DNA from: Tunicatimonas pelagia | GTDB taxonomy: Bacteria; Bacteroidota; Bacteroidia; Cytophagales; Cyclobacteriaceae | Direction: 5' to 3' | Assembly: GCF_030506325.1 (NCBI RefSeq) | Contig: NZ_CP120683.1 | Coordinates: 4,291,001 to 4,355,000, forward strand | Length of the DNA: 64,000 nt | Shown here: piece by piece, positions 16,997 through 24,929 of the stretch | Numbering within the stretch: the first letter of the stretch is position 1 | How the letters are laid out: the number at the start of each line of letters is the position of its first letter | Notes under the pieces: model-generated | What the model saw: the letters and a program-made list of their open reading frames with translations, nothing else | What the model was told of the DNA's origin: nothing | Databases searched by the model: none | Made by a program: the position numbers and the translations under genes

Positions 16997-18016
16997 ATGG
17001 GCAAATGGCAAGATCAGCGTAATTTTTTATCCAAGCTCTCGGTGCGTCGGGTAGCCAATGCATCTAAGGTTTTAGGAAGCTACTACCGATCGCGGTTCAA
17101 CCAACGACCGATAATTTCCGGTTTGCCCATCAGTTTGTCCGTAGAACCCACTACCGCTTGTAATTTGCGCTGCCCCGAGTGTCCCAGCGGATTACGCTCT
17201 TTTACCCGCCCCACCGGAAAGCTCTCGTTAGATTTATTTCGGCAAACGATTGACGAACTGCACCCAACACTCTTGTATCTATTACTTTATTTTCAGGGTG
17301 AGCCGTATCTGCATCCGCAGTTTTTAGAGTTGGTGGAATACGCTGCTCAAAGAAATATTTACACGGCAACTTCTACCAATGCGCACTTTCTAAAGGACGA
17401 AGCCGCCCGGAAAACAGTGGCGTCCGGCTTAGATCGACTAATCGTTTCTATCGATGGCACTACCCAAGAAACCTATGAGTCGTATCGAATTGGAGGAAAG
17501 CTGGATAAGGTGCTGGAAGGAACCGAGAACATTATTCGCTGGAAGAAGAAACTGCGTTCGCTTACTCCCAATGTTATTTTTCAGTTTCTGGTAGTGCAAC
17601 CCAATGAGCATCAGATTGACGAAGTACAGCAAATTGCTAAAAAAATCGGGGTAGACGAAGTACGCTTCAAAACTGCCCAAATCTACGACTACGAACAAGG
17701 TTCACCTCTTATTCCAACAAAAGAAAAATACGCCCGCTACCGAAAGCAAGCTGATGGAAGCTACGCGATTAAGAATAAACTATTAGACCATTGCTGGAAG
17801 ATGTGGCACTCCTGCGTCATGACCTGGGATGGGCGCATCGTCCCCTGCTGCTTTGATAAGGATGCCCACCATGTGCTGGGTTCAGTACAGCAAAAATCGT
17901 TTCGGGAGATTTGGTACGGCGAGGCTTATCAGCAGTTCCGAAGTCAGTTACTACAGTCGCGCCAGCAGATCGATATCTGCCAAAACTGTACTGAAGGCAC
18001 CAAGGTGTGGGCTTAA
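16997..18016 (+). CDS. Radical SAM/SPASM domain protein
   Basis: A 339-residue iron-sulfur protein. The radical SAM cluster motif is CNLRCPEC (CxxxCxxC), just after SVEPTTA, followed by LLLYFQGEPYLHP and TSTNAHFL. The C-terminus is a SPASM-like extension with cysteines in CWKMWHSCVMTWDGRIVPCC and ICQNC, able to hold an auxiliary cluster. Such proteins modify peptides or act in cofactor and sugar pathways; no target can be seen. The ATG at 16997 is preferred over a TTG at 16955, which would reach back towards the divergent kinase start. A 50-residue Cys-containing lipoprotein gene follows at 18173, but it looks like an ordinary small lipoprotein rather than a modified precursor. Confidence 0.9.
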   Translation: MGKWQDQRNFLSKLSVRRVANASKVLGSYYRSRFNQRPIISGLPISLSVEPTTACNLRCPECPSGLRSFTRPTGKLSLDLFRQTIDELHPTLLYLLLYFQGEPYLHPQFLELVEYAAQRNIYTATSTNAHFLKDEAARKTVASGLDRLIVSIDGTTQETYESYRIGGKLDKVLEGTENIIRWKKKLRSLTPNVIFQFLVVQPNEHQIDEVQQIAKKIGVDEVRFKTAQIYDYEQGSPLIPTKEKYARYRKQADGSYAIKNKLLDHCWKMWHSCVMTWDGRIVPCCFDKDAHHVLGSVQQKSFREIWYGEAYQQFRSQLLQSRQQIDICQNCTEGTKVWA

Positions 18017-18172
18017 TTTTTCGTAAGATGAAAATATGCGAGTAAGTTCTTAGCAAGAATTAAACGAAGTCAGAATTTTCTACGTTGTATGAAAAATGCT
18101 GAAAATATCGTAACTTTTTCGGCTGATAAAATTATTTATTGAAACTACGCTTATCCACAAACAAAAGGTCGT

Positions 18173-18325
18173 ATGAAAGTGCTTAAGTTTACCGTTGCTA
18201 TTCTTTTCTTAGCTGCTGCTAGCAGTTGCTCGTATAAAACATGCCCTACCTATTCTAAAATAGATGCACCGACTAACCTAACGGTCAGCACACAATCCGT
18301 AGGCGAGGTTACGCCGACTGAATAG
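18173..18325 (+). CDS. Small lipoprotein with CPTYSK motif
   Basis: A 50-residue gene. The N-terminus is a lipoprotein signal (KFTVAILFLAAASSC, lipobox ASSC with Cys19). The mature peptide is SYKTCPTYSK followed by a Thr/Ser/Val-rich tail. Short lipoproteins with a S-Y-K-x-CPTY core occur widely in Bacteroidota; no function is known. It begins 156 bp after the radical SAM gene. Its last 17 bases overlap the converging aroA end at 18309. Confidence 0.65.
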   Translation: MKVLKFTVAILFLAAASSCSYKTCPTYSKIDAPTNLTVSTQSVGEVTPTE

Positions 18326-19544
18326 TTTCTACTCCAGCTCTTTGCAAATCCTCCCAGAACCTCGGGTACGACTTGTTCACTACGTCTGGGTTTTCAATGG
18401 TCAGTGCCGATTTCATGACTAAGGGAGCAAATGCCATGGCCATGCGATGGTCGTCGTAGGTATCAATCACTAACTCATTAGGCCATACCACTTCTTGGGA
18501 GGGGATTAGTTTCCAAGAGCTGCCTCTCTCGTCAAGCTTTGCCCCAATTTTAGCTAGTTCGGTTTGCAAAGCAGCAATCCGATCCGTCTCTTTAATACGA
18601 AGACTTTCTAATCCAGTCATAGTGCAGTGTACGCCTTTAGCCGCGCAAACAACCGCTACGGTTTGCGCTAAGTCGGGGCAATCGCTAAAGTCGTAAGAAA
18701 AATCTCGAGCATTATTCTGCTTCACCAGCCGAACGCCCTCTGACTCGAAGGCCGATTGTACTCCCAGATTTTCCATAATTTCCACAATGGCTTGGTCGCC
18801 CTGGAAAGAGTTTTTTCGTAATCCTTTTAGTAATACTTCACCGTGCTCAGCCAATGCTATAAAACTGTACCAGTAGCTAGCTCCCGACCAGTCAGACTCG
18901 ATAATATAGCTACCCGATAGATAAGAAGCAGGCTCTATTCTGATTGCCTGCTTATTCTCCCAAATAGAAGATACACCAAAGTGCTGCATCAGCGAAAGGG
19001 TCATGCTGATATACGGACGGCTACCAACTTTCCCGATTAGCTCTAGCAGTAGCCCATGATTAAACGTAGGGGCAATCATTAGTAAGGCCGAAATGTACTG
19101 GCTGCTAACATCGCCTCGCATTCGTACATGCTTCATGGACTGGTCAAGTGTCATACCCCGTACGTGTACTGGCGGATAGCCTTCTTCTTGTAAGTACTGA
19201 ATATCCGCCCCAATTTCTCGTAAGGCATCTACCAAAATACGTACCGGACGTTGGTGCATTCGGGGGGTACCCTTAATGATTTTACCTAGCTTCTTTACAG
19301 TACAGTAAGCAATCAGAAAGCGCATGGTCGTCCCAGCGTCGAGCACGTCTAATTCAGGCTCATTCGATTGAAGGAGACGTTGCATCGTTTGGGTATCGCG
19401 GGCTTCTGACAGATTATGCAGAGTAATTTCTTTTTCCGAAAGTGCCTGAATAATGAGTGCCCGATTACTTTCACTTTTAGAAGCCGGCAGTTGCACTGTG
19501 GTGCGAACTGATGAGTTGGGCTTATGAATGTGTAGATATTGCAA
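18309..19544 (-). CDS. aroA: 3-phosphoshikimate 1-carboxyvinyltransferase (EPSP synthase)
   Basis: Condenses shikimate-3-phosphate with phosphoenolpyruvate in the shikimate pathway; cytosolic. At 411 residues it is of normal length. Motifs seen: LPASKSESNRALI (substrate Lys23 and Ser24), LDAGTTMRFLIAY, RPYISMTLSLM, WSGASYWYS, CPDLAQTVAV, LRIKETDRIAAL and DTYDDHRMAMAFAP. The chain starts at a TTG at 19544; no ATG lies in frame close by. Single-gene unit, converging on the small lipoprotein. The LDAGTT substitution for the more common GNAGT is seen in Bacteroidota enzymes. Confidence 0.93.
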   Translation of the reverse strand: MQYLHIHKPNSSVRTTVQLPASKSESNRALIIQALSEKEITLHNLSEARDTQTMQRLLQSNEPELDVLDAGTTMRFLIAYCTVKKLGKIIKGTPRMHQRPVRILVDALREIGADIQYLQEEGYPPVHVRGMTLDQSMKHVRMRGDVSSQYISALLMIAPTFNHGLLLELIGKVGSRPYISMTLSLMQHFGVSSIWENKQAIRIEPASYLSGSYIIESDWSGASYWYSFIALAEHGEVLLKGLRKNSFQGDQAIVEIMENLGVQSAFESEGVRLVKQNNARDFSYDFSDCPDLAQTVAVVCAAKGVHCTMTGLESLRIKETDRIAALQTELAKIGAKLDERGSSWKLIPSQEVVWPNELVIDTYDDHRMAMAFAPLVMKSALTIENPDVVNKSYPRFWEDLQRAGVETIQSA

Positions 19545-19692
19545 AAGAGATGCGATTAAGAATGTAATGCTTTCTAGCGTATTTCGGCAGCAAAAATATT
19601 CAAAATTTGGGGTTTGCTCGGTAGATGGTTCTCTTATTTTTTTCGTACTTTGATAAGAGCAATTTTTTTTATTCTATCTAACCCCTTTTTCT

Positions 19693-19938
19693 ATGGATAA
19701 TGACGAAAAGACTTTAGTAGCCTTTGTGCTTGGCTTAGCAGCCGGTGCTTTAATTGGGCTTGCAGTGGCACCTGAAAGTGGTAAAAAAAATCGACAAAAA
19801 ATAAACGACTCAGCGAATGATGCTCTTTATGATCTGGAAGATGTATGGGAGGAAGGAGTTGACCGTATCAGAGACGTAGCCGAGGCGGCTGCTGAAGAGC
19901 TAGAAAGATATAGCAAAAAGCTTACTAAGAACTTATAG
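19693..19938 (+). CDS. YtxH domain protein
   Basis: An 81-residue protein with one N-terminal hydrophobic helix, LVAFVLGLAAGALIGLAVAP, followed by ESGKKNRQKI and an acidic amphipathic helix (EDVWEEGVDRIRDVAEAAAE). This is the YtxH layout: membrane-tethered, with the helix in the cytoplasm, often induced in stress. Closed by the terminator at 19982-20007, shared with rplS. Confidence 0.85.
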   Translation: MDNDEKTLVAFVLGLAAGALIGLAVAPESGKKNRQKINDSANDALYDLEDVWEEGVDRIRDVAEAAAEELERYSKKLTKNL

Positions 19939-19981
19939 TAACTCTTTTTACATAGCTAAAGAATTAATCTGATGCAAAATA

Positions 19982-20007
19982 AAAAGCGATGGTTAATCAT
20001 CGCTTTT
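19982..20007. terminator. Bidirectional terminator between ytxH-like gene and rplS
   Basis: A 10-bp perfect stem (arms 19982-19991 and 19998-20007, AAAAGCGATG and its complement) with a 6-nt loop. Its A and T flanks serve both converging genes. Confidence 0.8.
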
Positions 20008-20013
20008 CTTATG

Positions 20014-20385
20014 CTATTTGGAGGAATGCCGCTGCCGCTCTTTAATACGAGCTGCTTTACCTTGTCGTCCTCGTAAGTAGTACAAGCGAGCGCGCCGCAC
20101 TTTACCTTGGCGAATTAGCTCAATTTTATCAATACTAGGTGAAAGTAACGGAAGGATACGCTCTACTCCTACGCCATTGGATATTTTTCGTACGGTGAAG
20201 GTTTCCCCACTAGTATTCCTGTTTTTCCGCTGGATCACCGTTCCTTGGAATTGCTGAACCCGCTCTTTGTTACCTTCCTTAATTTTTACGTGTACGTTGA
20301 TGGTATCACCCGCCCCAAAGTCTGGAAATTTAGACCGAGTGTCTTGGGCTATTTCCTGTTCTACAAATGTAAGTAGATCGCTCAT
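20014..20385 (-). CDS. rplS: 50S ribosomal protein L19
   Basis: A 123-residue ribosomal protein of the large subunit at the 30S-50S interface. Recognised from [65 protein letters not shown] and [14 protein letters not shown]. The frame is open to 20427, but the ATG at 20385 ([11 protein letters not shown]) is the family start. The usual trmD/rpsP neighbours are not adjacent; the gene stands alone here, as in other Bacteroidota. Confidence 0.96.
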   Translation of the reverse strand: MSDLLTFVEQEIAQDTRSKFPDFGAGDTINVHVKIKEGNKERVQQFQGTVIQRKNRNTSGETFTVRKISNGVGVERILPLLSPSIDKIELIRQGKVRRARLYYLRGRQGKAARIKERQRHSSK

Positions 20386-20664
20386 GGTATTATCGTTAGC
20401 TATGGTCTTCTCAAAAAAGGATTGCAAATATAGGAAACACTAAAAAATAATCAAAGCTCAGAAGTACAATATAATTGATGAAAAAGATATCCATACCGGG
20501 ATACAAGAATATCCATAATCTTATGTGGTTCAGCCGCGCTTGGGTTCACGCAATTTTTCTATATTTCGTAGAGCATAGCCGTAGCCTACCGAATAAGCCT
20601 TGTCGTACTACCTAAGGAACGATAACACAATCGCGCGGCGACCGTAATCCATTTGAACTCGTTC

Positions 20665-20743
20665 TTTTGGGGCGGGACAAGGCGCGAAAACCGAGCATAG
20701 CCGGGCTATATGAGGCTTTTCGTAACGCAGTACTGCCCCAAAA
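20665..20743. repeat. Palindromic intergenic element
   Basis: Outer inverted repeat of 9 bp (20665-20673 TTTTGGGGC and 20735-20743), enclosing a second hairpin with CGAAAA/TTTTCG arms around ATAGCC-G-GGCTAT. The nested-dyad form is that of a dispersed REP-like or MITE-like element. It lies exactly where the start of the downstream DUF1801 gene should be. Confidence 0.5.
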
Positions 20744-21128
20744 ATCCAGCGTTCAATTTGAATACTTTATTATCTCACCGTTCCTAAGTAAAAAAGAGCC
20801 TAATAAAAGTTGTCTGCTAGCATTACGGGATATTATTCTCGAGCAGGATGAAGACATTACCGAAACCCGGAAGTGGGGAATGCCCTGCTTCTGCTACAAG
20901 AAAAAAATGTTCTGCTATCTCTGGACAGGTAAAAAGAATCATGAACTCTACATTTTATTAGTAGAAGGAAAGCACCTGAACCATCCCCAACTGGAAAAGG
21001 GAAACCGAACCCGTATGAAAATATTACGCGTGAACCCTTGTGAGGACATAGACATAGCAACCATCGCCAATATTTTACAACAAGCCTTAGATTTGTATCG
21101 GAACGGAATAGTGAAATTGAAAAAATAG
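20667..21128 (+). CDS. DUF1801 family protein, 5' end unclear
   Basis: The conserved part begins near base 20757: FEYFIISPFLSKKEPNKSCL, then LALRDIILEQDEDITETRKW and GMPCFCYKKKMFCYLWT, ending MKILRVNPCEDIDIATIANI and LDLYRNGIVKL, matching DUF1801 (YdhG/YjhX-like) proteins of about 115-125 residues. Function unknown; small cytosolic alpha/beta protein. The frame is open from a TTG at 20667, but the first 30 codons lie within a palindromic element and look unlike the family. No ATG or GTG occurs at the expected place, so the natural start may have been lost when the element inserted, or a rare start is used. Confidence 0.65.
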   Translation: MGRDKARKPSIAGLYEAFRNAVLPQKSSVQFEYFIISPFLSKKEPNKSCLLALRDIILEQDEDITETRKWGMPCFCYKKKMFCYLWTGKKNHELYILLVEGKHLNHPQLEKGNRTRMKILRVNPCEDIDIATIANILQQALDLYRNGIVKLKK

Positions 21129-21816
21129 ATTAGCTAAATTTACTACTGATACCGTAAAATGAAGTAGGAAAACGTAGTATGATTCCACTCCGTACATCTC
21201 AATACGTAAGAATATACCGTTCGGGCTACTTATAACTAGCTGTATCAATAGCTTATTGAATAGGTGGCAAATAAAACCTCCAGCCCGAATTAGGTATTAG
21301 CTAACCGTCTTGTGTTAAAATACCTCCCTGAGTTGACATATCCGCATTACAGGTTGACTAATGATGAAATCATAGCAGCTAGTGTAAAATATTACCCACT
21401 GTGGTTGAAAATTCCTCAAATCTTAAATAGCCTAATAAAGAGAATATATTTTTCTAAAATTCAGTATAAAAATTTATTTATATTATATTTTACAATATTT
21501 TTAATTGATAATTATGTTTAATTAAAAAAAATATTTTATAATTGAAACAAAATACCACAGATTCAGTAAGTAAATATTAATTGAGCATATAATATTGCAC
21601 AAAAATTGCTGACTCTACAATAACCTACTGCAAGAATAATGTACGCCATTTAACGTTTTATTCAATTACTACTTTGAATAATATTATGTTAAAAACGTAT
21701 TAAAAACAACTAGACTTTTACTAAAAAAATTTACATTTTTATAATCCTTATTCCAGTTTTCACGTTAAATATCAAAACTGATTAGGTAGAGTACCAGAAA
21801 TAGCATTAATAATCAC
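21129..21816. other. AT-rich intergenic region
   Basis: About 690 bp. The first 180 bp hold an inverted TTCGGGCT/AGCCCGAA pair about 70 bp apart; from about 21430 the sequence is extremely AT-rich with long T and A runs. A 69-codon frame (21312-21521) has no recognisable features. It presumably contains the promoter of the gene at 21817. I see nothing else. Confidence 0.5.
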
Positions 21817-22281
21817 ATGGAAACACAAAAAAGCGTAGTAGACTCCCTGAACGACCTGTTAAAGGAAAACTGCGATGCTAAGCGCGGTTACAGAAAAGCA
21901 GCTGAACAGTTAGATGATCCTTCATTGAAAGGGTTATTTATGAATTTATCTGAGCAGCGCGACAATTTCAAGAAGATCATCCGGGAGGAAGTTTTAAGCC
22001 TAGGCGGACAGCCTCAGGTATTCCGACAAGTAGAGGGGCCTATTCAAGATGCATTTAGTCAGCCCCACCTTTTATTATCCCTCAACACTATTGAAAAGAC
22101 GTTGGATGGTTGCCTCCGACTTGAGGTGGTAAGCCTTCAGAAATTAAAGCAGCGATTGGCTCAGTACGAAGTTAAAGAGTCAACCCATCAAGTGCTACTG
22201 GGGCAGCTAGAAAGTATTAAGGTTACATTGTCTGATATTAAAAAATTGCCTACTGAGCGTGAGCCAGTACTTGATTTTTAG
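21817..22281 (+). CDS. PA2169/DUF2383 four-helix-bundle protein
   Basis: A 154-residue soluble protein with four predicted helices, like the ferritin-like PA2169 family (DUF2383). Family signs are the N-terminal SLNDLLKENCDAKRGYRKAA, DPSLKGLFMNLSEQRDNFKK, the EEVLSLGGQP turn and the later paired helices with SLNTIEKTLDGCL. Members are often stress-induced and may bind metal, but no role is proven. It ends in its own terminator at 22292-22315. The long AT-rich leader upstream suggests regulated expression. Confidence 0.8.
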   Translation: METQKSVVDSLNDLLKENCDAKRGYRKAAEQLDDPSLKGLFMNLSEQRDNFKKIIREEVLSLGGQPQVFRQVEGPIQDAFSQPHLLLSLNTIEKTLDGCLRLEVVSLQKLKQRLAQYEVKESTHQVLLGQLESIKVTLSDIKKLPTEREPVLDF

Positions 22282-22291
22282 ATTGGTAATT

Positions 22292-22315
22292 AAATCGGCT
22301 ACTGCCGGTTTTTTT
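22292..22315 (+). terminator. Intrinsic terminator
   Basis: 8-bp stem AAATCGGC/GCCGGTTT (22292-22299 and 22304-22311, one G-T wobble), 4-nt loop, then a T run to 22315. It closes the PA2169-like gene and touches the stop of the converging gene at 22314. Confidence 0.75.
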
Positions 22316-22940
22316 ATGACTTGAACCCTGCTGATACAAAACCTCGTTGCCAAACAATTATGTGGGACCAATGCTTTGCAATAAGCGGAATGTCCCAAGC
22401 AATAAAACTAGAGGAGCCATCGCGGTTGTGATTGACCGGAATAATTAACTTGCCCTTCTCCCAGCGGCAATGTCCGGTCTGGGTTTCGTCAATAACAGCT
22501 TCCCCTCTATCTAACTTTTCCCACAGTAACGGCAGCTGCAACAAAACTACTTTCTGAAATGTAGCCTGCCTAAGTTGCCGAATATCTTTTTCTTTGCAGT
22601 CTAATATGCCGTATAATAAATAATCAGCCTGAATTTTGTAGAACTCCGAATAACGCCGGGCTTTGTCTTGATGCTGATCGCGCCGGTAGCGAAAGGTTAC
22701 GTCCTGGTAGTTAGCGTAGTAGCCGGTTCGAAACCGCTCCTGAACAGTCACCAGTTTGCCATCAGGCTGACTGAATACCCGATCAATGCCATGTTGAATG
22801 TCTAACCGCTCCTGCTCTGACTGGCCTAACCGAAACGGCTCCCAACCCAACGGACGGTACACTTGAGGAAGCGCAACTCGCTGGTGCACAAACTCGGTAA
22901 ATACCCGATCTTGACGGTACGATGTTCCCTGAGATTTCAT
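22314..22940 (-). CDS. Uncharacterised partner of the DNA methyltransferase, possible nuclease
   Basis: A 208-residue protein with no signal or membrane segment, 56 bp downstream of the adenine methyltransferase on the same strand. The centre reads LDIQHGIDRVFSQPDGKLVT, then VQERFRTGYYANYQDVTFRY and RRDQHQDKARRYSEFYKIQA. The order GID (Asp53), a short beta hairpin, then VQER (Gln67-Glu68-Arg69) resembles the core of PD-(D/E)xK nucleases with D-x(13)-(Q/E)xK, although the usual Lys is Arg here. The SEFYKIQADYLLYGI part fits the next strand of such folds. The restriction role is an inference from this pattern and from the neighbour. Confidence 0.55.
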   Translation of the reverse strand: MKSQGTSYRQDRVFTEFVHQRVALPQVYRPLGWEPFRLGQSEQERLDIQHGIDRVFSQPDGKLVTVQERFRTGYYANYQDVTFRYRRDQHQDKARRYSEFYKIQADYLLYGILDCKEKDIRQLRQATFQKVVLLQLPLLWEKLDRGEAVIDETQTGHCRWEKGKLIIPVNHNRDGSSSFIAWDIPLIAKHWSHIIVWQRGFVSAGFKS

Positions 22941-22996
22941 AGCCCCTCAAGAAACCACTTCGTGGGCTTATTTGCTGATGAATTGCCGCGGGAAGC

Positions 22997-24736
22997 TTAC
23001 GATGTAAATAATCGCTTTATTTTGTCGGGGACATACTGCACTGTAGCTTCGGGAAAGTGATCTTTTGTTAATGCGTAATCTTCTTCCCGAAATACGTAAA
23101 TGACTAGGGAAGCATCTTTCGGCAACACCGCCTCCAGTGACTTCCAAGCCGAGGGAGGTTCAAAGCAAATAACTGTTACTTGCTGCTGATTTCGATAAGC
23201 CTGATAGTGTAGGGTAATGTTGATGGGCTCGAAGGTTTGCTCCCGAAGACAAAGCAAGTGAGCGCAAGCTTGCCGGATGCGCGTGTCCTGCGGAGGAATA
23301 AACTGCGTTTGAAAATATTTGAACGAAGCCTGCATTCCAGCAACAGTAACCGGCTTTTTCCTGACTCCTTCCAAGCGTAGTACATTATCTTTTAATGACT
23401 GCTTCACTTCGTCGTAAGAATTACGGTACTGCTCACTAAGCGCCGTAATTTCTTGTAGGTAAGCACTTACTTTCTTAAGCGTATTGACCGTGAGCTTACG
23501 CTCGTACAGCGTTTCCTTACGTGGCGCTTCTACCGAATACCCTTCACTAATCTTTTGTAGCCGAGGGTGTAGCACATTGCGGCATAAATCGCTTTCGTTG
23601 TTATTGCAGAGAATACACTGCCGAGTGCCACCATCTTCTTGATTCAGCTCCAAAATAGCCTGTCCGGTTGTGCCTGATCCGGCAAAAAAGTCTAGGAAAA
23701 TGCCATTTTGCTTATCAAGTAAGCCTAAAATGTACTTGAGCAATACGCTGGGTTTAGGATACTTAATTGGGCTGCCCGAGCCAAAGAGTTGCTTTAGCTC
23801 TTTGGTACCGTGGCTAGTCAATGCGTTATTAACGATTGATGACGCTGGGTTACGCGCACTTTTCAGTTCTGATAAGTACTTCTTCAGCACGAATCGCTTG
23901 CCCTTTTCCTGAGGGAATACCAGTTTACCTGACTTCTCCCACTCCTTTACCCGCCGTTTAGCAAAGGCCCAGTAGCGTCCATCGGGCGGATAGTAAACTT
24001 CCCCCGTGTGGGGGTTCTTAATGGGAAAGCGATCTTTCTCCGTTCCCGATGCCGCCGAAGGGTTATCCGGCATCCAGGGGCCATTCGAATCATTATCTCG
24101 GTTAACGTACTTACTAAAATTCTTAGGGACCCCTTTCAACTGGAAGTTTTTCCGATCTCGGGCGTAGACCAAAATATATTCGTGATCGGTAGCAAACTTG
24201 TTGGCCGCATCGTTGGGAGTAGTGCGGTTGATCCATACAAAGTTGCCGATAAAATTATCTGAGCCGAACAGTCCATCGCAAAGTAGCTTTAAATGTGCCA
24301 TTTCTCGATCGTCAATCGAGATAAGTAGCACCCCATCATCAGTAAGTAGCTCCTGTGCCAACCGTAAACGATGGTACATGAAGTTTAGCCACTTGCTGTG
24401 CCGACTGGCCGATGATTTATCTTTGCGATTATCATGGTAGGTTAAGTGCGGGTTTCCCGTATTGTAGGGCGGATCAATGTAGATAACATCTACTCGCTGA
24501 GCGTGTGTAATTGTTAAGGCCGAAAGTGTATGGTAATTATCCCCTTCTATAATGTAATGAACCGGTGAATCCTCCAGCCCTTCAATATCTAACGAAGGCA
24601 CCGGTTTTAAGGCTGGAAACATTTGCTCGGCCATCTCAACTACCGTTTCTGGCTGAGCACTTTCCTCCCATACCAAACCACACCGCTCGTTGGGCGGAAC
24701 AATTAAGGCATCAAATAATATTTTGAGTTGATCCAA
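22997..24736 (-). CDS. Beta-class DNA adenine methyltransferase (type III Mod-like)
   Basis: A 579-residue site-specific DNA methyltransferase that would transfer a methyl group from SAM to adenine N6. Motif IV is DVIYIDPPYNTG (Asp88-Pro-Pro-Tyr91) and comes before motif I, FLDFFAGSGTTGQAI (about residues 348-361), the beta-class order found in Mod subunits. The segment between them (about 160-330) is the target-recognition part. After motif I lie a CILCNNNESDLCRN block and a helical C-terminus of 170 residues rich in charged residues. No Res helicase follows; the only neighbour is the 208-residue gene. It starts at a TTG at 24736. It could be an orphan, but the paired gene suggests a compact restriction-modification system. 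Confidence 0.9.
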   Translation of the reverse strand: MDQLKILFDALIVPPNERCGLVWEESAQPETVVEMAEQMFPALKPVPSLDIEGLEDSPVHYIIEGDNYHTLSALTITHAQRVDVIYIDPPYNTGNPHLTYHDNRKDKSSASRHSKWLNFMYHRLRLAQELLTDDGVLLISIDDREMAHLKLLCDGLFGSDNFIGNFVWINRTTPNDAANKFATDHEYILVYARDRKNFQLKGVPKNFSKYVNRDNDSNGPWMPDNPSAASGTEKDRFPIKNPHTGEVYYPPDGRYWAFAKRRVKEWEKSGKLVFPQEKGKRFVLKKYLSELKSARNPASSIVNNALTSHGTKELKQLFGSGSPIKYPKPSVLLKYILGLLDKQNGIFLDFFAGSGTTGQAILELNQEDGGTRQCILCNNNESDLCRNVLHPRLQKISEGYSVEAPRKETLYERKLTVNTLKKVSAYLQEITALSEQYRNSYDEVKQSLKDNVLRLEGVRKKPVTVAGMQASFKYFQTQFIPPQDTRIRQACAHLLCLREQTFEPINITLHYQAYRNQQQVTVICFEPPSAWKSLEAVLPKDASLVIYVFREEDYALTKDHFPEATVQYVPDKIKRLFTS

Positions 24737-24929
24737 AAGAAATCAGGCTACGTTCAGTCGGCTTAAATTACGCTTTCTTAGTCAGAATGAAAAAGGAGCC
24801 GGAAAGAGTGTTACCGTACCCGAGTGTTTGAGTGTAAAGTCTTACATTTGACTTCATAAAGTTCAAAACCCTGGACTCCAAAACCGAAGCTGTATACTAA
24901 AACTCACAACGCAAAAAACAAACACATAC

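Noticed and set aside
16955-18325. Modified-peptide (RiPP) system from radical SAM protein and small Cys lipoprotein
   Set aside because: The small gene has a normal lipobox and belongs to a common small lipoprotein type; no export or leader features of a RiPP precursor.
21312-21521. 69-codon GTG-start frame in the AT-rich region
   Set aside because: Has some plausible-looking words but no family features, ends in an A/T-rich tail and lacks any support.
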